Part shown: piece by piece, positions 33,326-42,585 of the stretch
Numbering within the stretch: position 1 is the stretch's first letter
Layout of the letters: each line of letters starts with the position of its first letter
NCBI RefSeq assembly: GCF_000428925.1
Contig: NZ_AUAW01000012.1
Span: 1 to 64,000, forward strand
Direction: 5' to 3'
Length of the DNA stretch: 64,000 bases
Source of the DNA: Furfurilactobacillus rossiae DSM 15814
GTDB lineage: Bacteria > Bacillota > Bacilli > Lactobacillales > Lactobacillaceae
Position numbers and translations under genes: made by a program
The notes under the pieces: model-generated
The model's database searches: none
Seen by the model: only the letters and a program-made list of their open reading frames with translations
Told to the model about the DNA's origin: nothing

Positions 33326-36300
33326 ATGAAATTTAGTGCCTATAACAAATTACCGTATGAAGATGCAGCCAAAAAGAAACGAGCTTGGATTCCAGGAGCA
33401 TTTTTGACGATTGGAATGTTTGGTGTTTTTACCTATTCCGGCATTTCTGAAATAGTTCATGCAGACACTGGATCAACAGATGCAACCGCAATCAAAGCGA
33501 CCACAACAAATCTGACGACGGAAACAGCGCATGCATTAAGTGCTTCAAGCGCGGTTTCGAGTAGTACTGGTTCAGAAGGCACACTAACTAGTGATGTTTC
33601 AAAAGCATCATCAACCGCGAGCACGACAGTGAATAGCAATACGTCCCCTTCGACACCAAGTAGTGAAATAAGTGCATCGAGAAGCACAGAAGCAACGAGT
33701 CAGTTTGAACAAAAACAGGATGCCCTGAGCAGCAGTGCCGTAGCCTCATCTAGCGCTGCGCATTCAAACATGCAATCGACTACCTTATCGGACACTAACA
33801 GCCATTCAGCAAGTAGCGCCGATCCTAATACCCAATCTGCTACGGAAAGTTCAGTTGTATCAAGTGCAACGAGTCAGGCTTCAATTGGGGACAGCCAATT
33901 ATCTTCGGCAGAAAGTGTAACTAGTCAGGCTGAGAGCGACACGGAGACTACAGCACAGCCTGTTCAGCAGAATCCTACACCCCAAGCCCAAGTGACCCCC
34001 GTTCAAACGAGTTTCACATTATCAAGTGCATCTCAAGTCACTGCGCCACCATTAAATCAGGCACCGGCGTTGTCCAATTTCTTTGTGACTGGTCAGGGCG
34101 ACTATATTTTATTTAATGCATTTGGTGTTTTTGATTTATTTCCGTACAGTGTTACCAATTTAAATAAGCAACTATATGGATTTTATGTTGTGTTGCCGAC
34201 ATCGATTACGGGACAAGGTTTGACCGTTATGCAAGCGGCGGCGGATGATCTAGTGGCCCAAATGAAGGCAAAGGGCTTTTCAATTGATTCTATGACCGCT
34301 TACCAGTTGAATGATACGACAGACGGCCGGCAGGTTTATTATTTCAGACCTAATGATGGTGCTAATGATACCAATGCAAACATATCGTCTAGTTGGCCAG
34401 TTCTTCATCTGCCTGTTCACACGGGTGCGGATGTTAGCACAACCCCTAAGACAATAAGCATGAATGCTAATACGATGAATGAATTAGCATCGAAGGGCGT
34501 GCTGTTTGCCGGTTCCGGTAATTACACAGAGGGCGGCGGATTTTATCCCACATTGCCAGCGAGTTCATTAGGGATAAACGCCCCGGATGCAAACTTAAAG
34601 GGAATTGTCTATCCTGGCATTACTAAGGTGCTGACCTATACACATGCGACGGTGACAGATACCTACAACATAGTGGATGCCGAAACTAATAAAGTCATCA
34701 AGGTGTTGACCAAAGTTGGGCAGGACGGAACTCAGTATTCCCGAAAAGGTTTTATTGATTCGTTAGTCGCTTTAGGACTTGATCCGGCGATGTACGTTAA
34801 CACTGATATAAACGTCAACGATGGCACGTTAACGGATGATATAACCCTCACACCAGCACAATGGAGTTCAGGTCAAACATTTGTTGCAGGACACACCTAT
34901 ACAGTAACTGTTGGCCGCGTTAAAACTAGCGTTGCCGGTCATGATAGCAACTTGATTGCTGGCCCAAAGACGACATGGACGGCTAGTGATAACTTTGACG
35001 GTGCGACTGATATTAATGGTAAAGCACTACAGTTAAGCGACGTAAAAGTCACCGGTAGTGTAAATACGCTAGTTCCTGGCGATTATTCGGTAACGTATGG
35101 TTACGTGGATAGCCAAGGCAATAATGTCAGCAAGAAGGTAGTTGTTCATGTTACAGCCACTCAAGCGTGGGTATCAGCACATGACAGTAACTTGATTGCC
35201 GGCCCGAATACTACGTGGACGCCTAGCGATAATTTCAATGGCGCAACTGATGCTAATGGCAAGCCACTACAGTTAAGTGATATGACAGTCACAGGAACCG
35301 TAAATCCGCAGGTTACTGGTGGGTATTCAATCACGTATAGTTATGTGGATAGCCAAGGAAATTACGTTAGTTGGACGGCGGGTGTATACGTCACAGCCAG
35401 TAAGGCGAGCGTAAAGGGTCACGACAGTAACTTGATTGCCGGCCCGAATACGACATGGACCGCAGGCGATAATTTCGACGGCGCGACTGATGCTAAAGGC
35501 AAAACGTTGCAGTTAAGTGACGTCAAGGTGACCGGCAGCGTAAATCCACAGGTTCCTGGCGACTATTCTGTAACGTACAGTTATACGGATAGCCAAGGAA
35601 ATAATTTTGATAAGACGGTAGTTGTTCACGTTACAGCTAGTCAGGCAAACGTGAAGGGCCACGACAGTAACTTGATTGTCGGTCCCAATACAGCTTGGAC
35701 TGCCAGTGATAACTTCGATGGCGCGACCGATGCCAATGGCAAACCACTACAGTTAAGTGACGTCAAAGTAACTGGCAGCGTAAATACACAGATACCTGGT
35801 GATTATTCTGTAACTTACAGTTATGTAGATAGCCAAGGAAACGATGTTAACAAGATGGTGGTTGTTCACGTCACAGCAAGCCAGGCAAGTGTAACCGGCC
35901 ATGATAGTAATTTGGTTGCTGGTCCCAATACCACGTGGACTGCTAGCGATAATTTCGACGGCGCGACTGATGCCAATGGAAAGGCCTTGCAACTCAGTGA
36001 CATAAAAGTAACAGGCACTGTAAATCCACAGGTGCCTGGTGACTATTCTGTAACTTACAGTTATGTAGATAGCCAAGGTAACAATGTCACCAAGATGGTG
36101 GTTGTTCACGTTGCAGCTAGCAAAATTAGTGTATCAGGTCATGACAGCTCCTCAATTGCTGGTCCCAATACCACGTGGACGCCTGTTGATAATTTTGATG
36201 GTGCAACTGATATAAGTGGCAATCCACTGCAAATAAATGATGTGAAGGTAACTGGTAATGTAAATCCACAGATGCCTGGCGATTATTCGGTCATTTACAG

Positions 36301-36913
36301 TTATGTAGATAGCCAAGGTAACAACGTCAGCAAGACTGTTGCCGTTCACGTCACGGCCAGCCAAGCCAGTGTAAACGGCCATGACAGTAATCTAGTTGCT
36401 GGTCCTAATACCGCATGGACTGGCAGTGATAACTTTGATGGCGCGACTGACGCTAACGGCAAGCCGCTGCAAATAAACGATGTGAAGGTAGCCGGTAATG
36501 TAAATCCACAGATGCCTGGCGATTATTCAGTAACGTACAGTTACGTGGACAGTCAAGGCAACAGCATCAGCAAGACAGTAACTGTCCGTGTCACGGCTAT
36601 TAAGAGTGAAACAGACGATCAGAAATCCGCAGGTGATTCAAGTCAAGAATCATCTACTATAGCCAAACCTGGCATGACTTCTGCGACTGAATCTTCAACG
36701 CAAAATCAAGAAAACGTGTCTGTAGGAGTAGCAAGGGACAGCCTGCCAAAGATTTCATCTGCGTCTGGTTCCCAAGGCTCTCAAAATTCGAAAGTCAAAA
36801 CCTCGGCACTGCCGAAAACAGGGCAACATGCTGAACAAAGTCTGTCTCTATTAGGGTTGATTTTGGGCCTATTGGGATTTGGGTTGTACCGTCCCAAGCG
36901 TGATAAAAAGTAA
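33326..36913 (+). CDS. LPKTG-anchored adhesin with seven Ig-like repeats
   Basis: 1195 residues. The extended signal peptide (KKKRAWIPGAFLTIGMFGVF..) probably is cleaved after IVHA. A Ser/Thr/Ala-rich region (about 50-235) and a folded N-terminal module (about 240-530, unrecognised) follow. Then come seven 80-residue Big_3-like repeats starting GHDSNLIAGP and ending in PGDYSVTYSYVDSQGN, a Ser-rich spacer, and a canonical LPKTG-hydrophobic-RPKRDKK sorting signal. It is displayed on the wall by sortase A; repeats likely form a stalk holding the N-terminal module away from the cell. The ligand is unknown. Confidence 0.92.
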   Translation: MKFSAYNKLPYEDAAKKKRAWIPGAFLTIGMFGVFTYSGISEIVHADTGSTDATAIKATTTNLTTETAHALSASSAVSSSTGSEGTLTSDVSKASSTASTTVNSNTSPSTPSSEISASRSTEATSQFEQKQDALSSSAVASSSAAHSNMQSTTLSDTNSHSASSADPNTQSATESSVVSSATSQASIGDSQLSSAESVTSQAESDTETTAQPVQQNPTPQAQVTPVQTSFTLSSASQVTAPPLNQAPALSNFFVTGQGDYILFNAFGVFDLFPYSVTNLNKQLYGFYVVLPTSITGQGLTVMQAAADDLVAQMKAKGFSIDSMTAYQLNDTTDGRQVYYFRPNDGANDTNANISSSWPVLHLPVHTGADVSTTPKTISMNANTMNELASKGVLFAGSGNYTEGGGFYPTLPASSLGINAPDANLKGIVYPGITKVLTYTHATVTDTYNIVDAETNKVIKVLTKVGQDGTQYSRKGFIDSLVALGLDPAMYVNTDINVNDGTLTDDITLTPAQWSSGQTFVAGHTYTVTVGRVKTSVAGHDSNLIAGPKTTWTASDNFDGATDINGKALQLSDVKVTGSVNTLVPGDYSVTYGYVDSQGNNVSKKVVVHVTATQAWVSAHDSNLIAGPNTTWTPSDNFNGATDANGKPLQLSDMTVTGTVNPQVTGGYSITYSYVDSQGNYVSWTAGVYVTASKASVKGHDSNLIAGPNTTWTAGDNFDGATDAKGKTLQLSDVKVTGSVNPQVPGDYSVTYSYTDSQGNNFDKTVVVHVTASQANVKGHDSNLIVGPNTAWTASDNFDGATDANGKPLQLSDVKVTGSVNTQIPGDYSVTYSYVDSQGNDVNKMVVVHVTASQASVTGHDSNLVAGPNTTWTASDNFDGATDANGKALQLSDIKVTGTVNPQVPGDYSVTYSYVDSQGNNVTKMVVVHVAASKISVSGHDSSSIAGPNTTWTPVDNFDGATDISGNPLQINDVKVTGNVNPQMPGDYSVIYSYVDSQGNNVSKTVAVHVTASQASVNGHDSNLVAGPNTAWTGSDNFDGATDANGKPLQINDVKVAGNVNPQMPGDYSVTYSYVDSQGNSISKTVTVRVTAIKSETDDQKSAGDSSQESSTIAKPGMTSATESSTQNQENVSVGVARDSLPKISSASGSQGSQNSKVKTSALPKTGQHAEQSLSLLGLILGLLGFGLYRPKRDKK
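34930..36609 (+). repeat. Seven tandem 240-bp coding repeats
   Basis: Unit starts fall every 240 bp exactly (about 34930, 35170, 35410, 35650, 35890, 36130, 36370), with no indels between units. Neighbouring units are very similar in DNA as well as protein, so copy number may change by recombination or slippage. Confidence 0.93.
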
Positions 36914-36935
36914 ATTGGGTTATCTGAAATAAAAA

Positions 36936-36982
36936 CAGCCTCCAAATGAAATGGTTTTAACCAACTCATTTGGAGGCTGCTT
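36936..36982 (+). terminator. Bidirectional terminator between adhesin and AlkZ-like gene
   Basis: A perfect 14-bp stem (36936-36949 with 36966-36979) has A5 before it and CTTTT after it, serving both convergent genes. Confidence 0.92.
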
Positions 36983-37006
36983 TTGATGTGATTGCAATGC
37001 AACGCG

Positions 37007-38083
37007 TTAACTTTTCACACCATAGGCTTTCCCAGTGTACGTAATTTTTCCAAGCGATCGTCCAAAAATAGTGGCGTATTCGGCTAGCCGCCGTTCAATC
37101 AGTCGTTTGCGCTGTTTATTAATAATATTGTATGCATCCACGGTGGCATTGAGCTTCTTCGTTGTGAGTTGATATCGCCAAGTGCCGTACAAATCACCAT
37201 CAATTAGGATAATCGGCTCAATCTGTCCGCCAGTATGCCAAATCTTCTTTTGATGTTTCGTGGTGAGCCACGTTTTGTCCGCATAGCCAATCAGTAGGGG
37301 GTCAAACTTGCATAGCATGATAAGTGCAGGCATTTTAGTCGGCAGATTATCTGTTGGCCCGTAGTACGTCTTACCGTCGTATTCAAACGTTGCCAAACTG
37401 CTCAGATCCATTTCCGTAAGGTGGAGCGCCGTTTGGGAAAGGCCGGCAAAGTGGGCGTAGTCTTGCAACGTGGCTGGACCGTAAGCGGTAAAGTAAGCAA
37501 TTGCATAACGCTGAAGTGTCGGTAAAAGCGATTGCTGGGGCACTGGCGGACAGGCGGTGAAACTGGTGTTGGTGGCAGCAATGGCAGGTAGGTACAACCG
37601 GCCGTGCATTGATTCGTCTAGCAGCAGAGCACTCCAAGTGAAGAGGATGGGGGCCTGATCGCCAAACTCAGCGAACAGTTCCTTACGGGTAAAGTGGGGA
37701 TGCGCTTGACCAAACGTGTGAAAGTGGTCGAAGGCTTCTTTCGGATCGATGTTGTTTTCGCGCAGGTGTTTAGTGACCCAAGTGGCACGGTCGCCGAAAA
37801 TAGTGACGAATTCTTGCCACGAGTGTTGTGTGAATAGATGCAAGGTTTGCCGATTGTCCCAAGCTTTAACGATTGGTGACGCCTGCACGGCTGTTTGAAA
37901 GTCTTGCGGGGCGATGTTGTCGATTCGATTATATAAATTTAATAATGCAGCATTACCGTATTGGGCTTGGATACCCAGTAAGTGATCGACCGTTTGTGAC
38001 AGCGTTCTATTGGCAGGGTTAACCAGTAAACTATTTTGGAGACGCAGGTGCCGAATCTCCGTTTGCGTGATGGTGTTTGTCAT
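37007..38083 (-). CDS. AlkZ/YcaQ-like winged-helix protein (HTH_42), possible DNA glycosylase
   Basis: 358 residues of the HTH_42 (formerly DUF1006) family. The N-terminal segment LLGIQAQYGNAALLNLY contains Gln-Ala-Gln at the position of the Q-x-Q catalytic motif of AlkZ interstrand-crosslink glycosylases. The C-terminal part has the family KFDPLLIGYADKTW motif. AlkZ enzymes unhook DNA crosslinks or remove alkylated bases; activity here is inferred from the motif alone. No toxin biosynthesis genes are adjacent. Confidence 0.8.
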   Translation of the reverse strand: MTNTITQTEIRHLRLQNSLLVNPANRTLSQTVDHLLGIQAQYGNAALLNLYNRIDNIAPQDFQTAVQASPIVKAWDNRQTLHLFTQHSWQEFVTIFGDRATWVTKHLRENNIDPKEAFDHFHTFGQAHPHFTRKELFAEFGDQAPILFTWSALLLDESMHGRLYLPAIAATNTSFTACPPVPQQSLLPTLQRYAIAYFTAYGPATLQDYAHFAGLSQTALHLTEMDLSSLATFEYDGKTYYGPTDNLPTKMPALIMLCKFDPLLIGYADKTWLTTKHQKKIWHTGGQIEPIILIDGDLYGTWRYQLTTKKLNATVDAYNIINKQRKRLIERRLAEYATIFGRSLGKITYTGKAYGVKS

Positions 38084-38244
38084 ATTATTTCCTTTACTGA
38101 TTCGAATTAGTTTGCATTAGTAAAATCTTGAGCTTTGTTCACGTAAATGATGCGACATCTGTATTCTAGACCAGATGTCAATTTAGCGTGCCAAGTTAAC
38201 AATTAGTGTATAGTGTATGTAATATTTCAAACGAGGTGGATAAG

Positions 38245-38919
38245 ATGCCCATTCCAAAGAGCCAACCAATCAAACGTGAGACGGCGACAGACCATGCCTA
38301 TCAGCAAATTCGCCGCTGGCTAATTGATGGCACGCTAGAACCAGGCGAAAAACTAGCAGAAACAGCGTTGGCAAATGCGATTTCGATCAGTCGGACACCA
38401 GTGCGTGAGGCTTTACAACGTTTGGCAACGGATGGTTTCGTCATTATGAATACAGGCCAAGTCACGCGGGTGGCGCCACTGTATCATGATGACGTAGCAA
38501 CGTTATACCAGCCAATGGCCGCCATTGAAGGACTAGCTGCTCAGCTTATGGTCAGCAAGATCAGTCCTGCCGAGCGTGATGAACTGCAAAAAATCGATTC
38601 GCGGTTAACGACGGCGCTGCACAAACAAGATATTGAAACAGAACTGAGCGTCGACCGAGCTTTTCACAAACAGGTTTTAGCGGTTGCCGACAATCCATAT
38701 TTAACGCAGTTTAGTGATTTCCTATACAGTCACATTTTACGGTTTGAAACATACTTTTTCAGTCACCACAATGTCAGTATTGACATCAATGGTCGGCAGC
38801 ACGAAGCGTTGTTAAGCGCAATTGATCATCATAATGCTGAGGCGGCCAAACAGGCGTTGACCAATGATTGGCTGGGAACCATGACACAGATTCAACGGGC
38901 GCAGGAACAAGATAACTAA
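38245..38919 (+). CDS. GntR-family regulator with FCD ligand domain
   Basis: 224 residues. The N-terminal GntR winged helix (about 10-80: HAYQQIRRWLIDGTLEPGEKL, then SRTPVREALQRL) is followed by an all-helical FCD domain with metal/ligand residues in SVDRAFHKQVL and RQHEALLSAI. FadR/VanR subfamily members sense small carboxylic acids. Start at ATG 38245 after GAGGTGG; a longer frame from 38206 has no ribosome binding site. The target is not evident, since both neighbours are unrelated. Confidence 0.9.
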   Translation: MPIPKSQPIKRETATDHAYQQIRRWLIDGTLEPGEKLAETALANAISISRTPVREALQRLATDGFVIMNTGQVTRVAPLYHDDVATLYQPMAAIEGLAAQLMVSKISPAERDELQKIDSRLTTALHKQDIETELSVDRAFHKQVLAVADNPYLTQFSDFLYSHILRFETYFFSHHNVSIDINGRQHEALLSAIDHHNAEAAKQALTNDWLGTMTQIQRAQEQDN

Positions 38920-38965
38920 CTTTAACATACTGTATACAATATCCACTGGATGCAATAAAAGATAC

Positions 38966-39012
38966 CCCTAATTATTGGCTATTTTGAAGTCTAATAATTA
39001 AGGGCATTTTTT
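38966..39012 (+). terminator. Terminator after the GntR gene
   Basis: An 11-bp stem with one bulged A (38966-38976 with 38993-39004), followed by six T residues. Confidence 0.85.
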
Positions 39013-39024
39013 CTTGAAGCGATA

Positions 39025-39385
39025 TTAGATTGTTTGCGTGATATTAGTAAGGACTTGCGATAAAAGATCTTGGAGTAATGATTCCACCAATACTGGTTGT
39101 CTCTCTAAATAATCGAAAGATTTCAGTTGCTCTGTGAAAATTGTGTCCCAGTCCTTGAGATTCTTAGGTTGTTGATAACTTTCAGGAGTTCCCTTATATT
39201 CAGCGTATTTTTCTGACAGTGTATGGGTAACTGGTTCAAGTTCAACAATTGTTTTACAATTTGATTTCTTGGTCTTAATTGTCACCGACTTTCAGATTGG
39301 CTGCCTTTAGAATACTTTTGCTTATAATTATTCCATTACTATTACCCCAAGGTCGTAGTTTAACGATAGAATTTTGGTTAGTCAT
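39025..39385 (-). pseudogene. Frameshifted MazE/AbrB-type antitoxin
   Basis: From ATG 39385 (after GGTGAG) the frame reads MTNQNSIVKLRPWGNSNG and continues through ISKSILKAANLKVGDN to a stop. This is the swapped-hairpin DNA-binding half of MazE antitoxins. The rest of the protein continues in another frame from the same point (TIKTKKSNCKTIVELEPVTH..., to 39025). One missing base near 39290 explains the break. No MazF/PemK toxin gene lies on either side, so it is an orphan remnant. A sequencing error is the alternative. Confidence 0.8.
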
Positions 39386-39518
39386 CACGCTCACCACGTT
39401 TTTGAAAAAGTAAAAATACATGTTTAAACTTTGCTGAAGGATTAATCCTCTCAAACATCATAATCGAAAAAGATTGAACTCATCAAAGTTAAGCGGTATG
39501 CTACTTGTGTAAAACTTA

Positions 39519-39605
39519 ATAGGCGATGACGTTCGCCGCAAACAATTATTGATAATTTGATGACGTCTACTGCATGTGTATTTTTCGTGCAGTAGGCGTT
39601 TTTTA
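39519..39605 (+). promoter_or_regulatory. Fluoride riboswitch (crcB motif) with overlapping terminator
   Basis: The aptamer at 39519-39573 has the conserved parts: GGCGATGACGTTCGCC (39522-39537), then the CAAAC strand, a short AATTA/TAATT hairpin with TTGA loop, and TGATGACGTCTACTG. These match the fluoride aptamer (T. petrophila GGCGAUGAGGCCCGCC ... GAUGGCCUCUACUG). A terminator stem (39563-39574 with 39588-39599, then T6) uses the 3' strand of the aptamer. Fluoride binding should therefore block termination, an ON switch, for the P-ATPase starting at 39631. Confidence 0.9.
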
Positions 39606-39630
39606 TTTATATTGGAAAGGTCGATTAGCT

Positions 39631-41916
39631 ATGGATAAACAGTTGACGCTAGGCGGTTTAAGTCGCCAGGAGGCCGAAAGGCGTCTTCAACAAAATGGAC
39701 TGAACGAAGTTTCGGAAACAAAATTCAATTTTTGGAAGGCCATACTTATTCGCCTTTGGGAACCGTCCGCATGGATTCTCGAAGCGGCATTAGTGATTGA
39801 AATTATTCTTGGCAAAGAGATTCAGGCTGGCTTTATTGTTTTGATGTTACTATTCGCTGCAGTGAACGGTGCAATTCAATCTGGGCGATCCAGCAAGGTG
39901 TTGCATCAACTTGCGCACGAACTAACCCCTCAGGTTTCCGTTTGCCGATCAAAGCAATGGCAAAAAATGGATGCTAAGAAACTAGTGGTTGGTGATCTAA
40001 TCAATTTGCGAAGCAGTGAAATTGTGCCTGCAGATGTGAAACTCGTGTCAGCAGATCTTGAGCTGGATGAAAGCAGCATTACTGGCGAATCGAATTCGGT
40101 CAAGCGGCAGAAAGGCGAGCAGGCATTTGCTGGAACGGAGGTTGTGAGTGGTGATGCTTTAGCAATTGTGACGGCAACGGGGATTAATAGTCGTTCTGGT
40201 AAAACAATCAGTTTAGTTAATCAAAATTCTGCCCCTGGTCACTTGCAGCAACTGTTGGGAAAAATCATTGGTTATCTTGCTATTTTGGATGCTATCTTAG
40301 CGGTTATCATGATTATTGTTGCCGTCGTTCGGCACGAAAACTTGATTGAAATGTTACCGTTTTTGGCAATGCTCTTTATTGCGACAATTCCGATTGCGAT
40401 GCCTTCAAGTTTTGCAGTTGCCAACTCAGTAGAAGCAAATGTATTGAGTAAAGAAGACGTACTAGTTAGTGATTTAAGCGGAATTCAGGAAGCAGCTAAC
40501 ATGGATGTCTTACTGGTTGATAAGACGGGGACAATTACTGTCAATCGACCACAGGTAACGGCGTTTTATAATCTATCTGAATTGACGGACGATGAAGTGA
40601 TCCGTAACGCTGTTAGCGCGGCGGACATTGTTAACCCAAGTGTCATTGATCAAGCCATCATTAATTACGCGGCAGACAAAGACGACCGTTCATTAACCGT
40701 CCAACATTTTCAGCCGTTTGATGCGACTATTGGTTATTCGGTCGCAATCGTTGGCCCTGATAGACAATCCATTTACCTTGGGGCGCTCAAACGGTTGATG
40801 GCGATTGATGATGGACAAACTCCCATTCCCGCAACGGTTGATTACAATGCTGGCCGAACGGTAGCGGTAATGCGGAACAATCGATTATTAGGCATCTTTG
40901 TCTTGCAGGATCAACCACGTGCTGACAGTACGGCATCGATTCAGGCATTGCAGGAGCGCGGCGTGAAGGTGGTAATGCTGACTGGTGATAACCGGAAAAC
41001 GGCCCAAATTATTGCCAATCAAGTTGGTTTAAACGGAACCGTTTTACCCTTCGCCGATTTAAACAATGACACAGCGATTGACAAGTTAGCTGGAATCGCA
41101 GAAGTTGTCCCCGAAAATAAGTTAGCGATGGTCAAGCAATTTCAACGTCGTGGCTATATCGTTGGCATGACTGGCGATGGTGTTAATGACGCGCCGGCAC
41201 TCAAACAGGCCGAAGTGGGGATTGCTGTGGCAAATGCGGTGGATTTAGCCAAACGATCAGCCAAGCTAGTGCTCATGACAGATGGCTTAAGCTCAATCGT
41301 TAAAATCCTCGATAGTGGACACCGTGTTTATCAACGAATGATGACTTGGACGATTACCAAGCTTTCGCGAACGGCTGAACTAACAATGCTGCTCACGTTT
41401 GGTTATCTAGTCTTTCATTTTATGCCTCTCACATTGAATGCCATGATATTGGTAGCGATTCTAAATGATTTGGTAACGTTGGTTCTCGGAACGGATAACA
41501 CGCACATTAGGTTACAACCAGAGAAATGGAACCTGAGTAACTTAAGCAGGGTAGCAGGCGTGTTTGCAGCGGGATGGACTATCGTCGGGGCTGTGTTTGC
41601 AACGACATTAGTTAAAATGGGTTATTCAGCAGGTCAGGTTAGCACAGGGCTGTATGTTTATTTAATCTTTAGTGCGATGTTAACGATTCTGATGACCCGA
41701 ACAACTAGGCCGTTCTGGCGGAGTAAGCCTAGCTTAGCAGTGATCATTGCGATTACGCTAAACTGTTTGTTGACGTTGCTGTTAGCTGCCTTGGGATGGG
41801 GCATCGCACAGATTTCAGGGGTGTTAATTGTCGCGACTGTCGTTTTGACGATTATCATCGCTGTGGCATTAACATTAATATGGAAATTGATTAATTTAAA
41901 TCGTCAGGCAGAGTAG
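39631..41916 (+). CDS. P3A-type (plasma-membrane H+-ATPase-like) P-type ATPase
   Basis: 761 residues. It has actuator ITGES, phosphorylated Asp297 in DKTGTITVNRP, MLTGDN, and hinge MTGDGVNDAPALKQAEVGIAV followed by AKRSAKLVLM, the pattern of PMA1-like proton pumps and their prokaryotic relatives. A short N-terminus and ten helices agree. It probably extrudes H+ (or another monovalent cation) using ATP. Start at ATG 39631 after GGAAAGG; upstream in-frame codons fall inside the riboswitch terminator. Control by the fluoride riboswitch suggests it counters acidification when HF enters and dissociates. Confidence 0.88.
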   Translation: MDKQLTLGGLSRQEAERRLQQNGLNEVSETKFNFWKAILIRLWEPSAWILEAALVIEIILGKEIQAGFIVLMLLFAAVNGAIQSGRSSKVLHQLAHELTPQVSVCRSKQWQKMDAKKLVVGDLINLRSSEIVPADVKLVSADLELDESSITGESNSVKRQKGEQAFAGTEVVSGDALAIVTATGINSRSGKTISLVNQNSAPGHLQQLLGKIIGYLAILDAILAVIMIIVAVVRHENLIEMLPFLAMLFIATIPIAMPSSFAVANSVEANVLSKEDVLVSDLSGIQEAANMDVLLVDKTGTITVNRPQVTAFYNLSELTDDEVIRNAVSAADIVNPSVIDQAIINYAADKDDRSLTVQHFQPFDATIGYSVAIVGPDRQSIYLGALKRLMAIDDGQTPIPATVDYNAGRTVAVMRNNRLLGIFVLQDQPRADSTASIQALQERGVKVVMLTGDNRKTAQIIANQVGLNGTVLPFADLNNDTAIDKLAGIAEVVPENKLAMVKQFQRRGYIVGMTGDGVNDAPALKQAEVGIAVANAVDLAKRSAKLVLMTDGLSSIVKILDSGHRVYQRMMTWTITKLSRTAELTMLLTFGYLVFHFMPLTLNAMILVAILNDLVTLVLGTDNTHIRLQPEKWNLSNLSRVAGVFAAGWTIVGAVFATTLVKMGYSAGQVSTGLYVYLIFSAMLTILMTRTTRPFWRSKPSLAVIIAITLNCLLTLLLAALGWGIAQISGVLIVATVVLTIIIAVALTLIWKLINLNRQAE

Positions 41917-41962
41917 ACTATTAATAAATAACAGCGTTAAAAAAAGGCGCAGGAAATATAGT

Positions 41963-42496
41963 ATGCAAAAAATAGATCAACGAACCTATCGGACCAAACG
42001 TAAAATTGAATCTGCAATGCTCCAACTTTGTCATGATAATGTGACGTTTGCCAAATTGACAGGGCCGCAAGTTGCCCAAGCAGCGCACGTATCACGTCAA
42101 ACCTTTTATCGTTATTACCTCACACCAGAACAAGTCATTGTCACGATTTTAGATCGTCATCTGGATGAATTCTTGTCGGCATTTCGTTTTCAAGATTTAA
42201 CTGCACAGAGTATGGTTATTCAATTGCTGCAGGCTTGGCAAAAACGAACGGATGCTTTTGAAATGATCGAATGGTCAAACACACGACAACTCTTTATTCA
42301 ACGTTTGGCGAACTTTAATCACCACATTGCGCTCAGAAATAACAAAGCCTTAATCGATGAGACAACGATTTGTAATGTCTACGCAGCAGCGACCTATATG
42401 TTCTTACGTGATTACGTACTGGAACACAAGTGGACGCCGGAGCAGGCAACCAAACTATTGCTGCACCTGACTAACGGTCTGAGCGATCTTTTCTAG
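41963..42496 (+). CDS. TetR-family regulator upstream of the amidohydrolase
   Basis: 177 residues. The N-terminal helix-turn-helix is a TetR_N domain (AKLTGPQVAQAAHVSRQTFYRYY), and the C-terminus is a short helical domain. It follows the P-ATPase by 46 bp and precedes the decarboxylase-like amidohydrolase by 89 bp on the same strand. It may regulate the latter or itself. It is not recognised further. Confidence 0.85.
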   Translation: MQKIDQRTYRTKRKIESAMLQLCHDNVTFAKLTGPQVAQAAHVSRQTFYRYYLTPEQVIVTILDRHLDEFLSAFRFQDLTAQSMVIQLLQAWQKRTDAFEMIEWSNTRQLFIQRLANFNHHIALRNNKALIDETTICNVYAAATYMFLRDYVLEHKWTPEQATKLLLHLTNGLSDLF

Positions 42497-42585
42497 TTAT
42501 GCAACAAAGCGGTTAAATCGGTCCATAACTTCGGCCAAAAGCCCTGTAAACTAAGCCTTATCCTAATAGATGAGGTGAATTAAAC

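Noticed and set aside
34930-36609. CRISPR-like array
   Set aside because: The 240-bp units are continuous coding repeats of an Ig-like domain, with no short repeat/spacer alternation.
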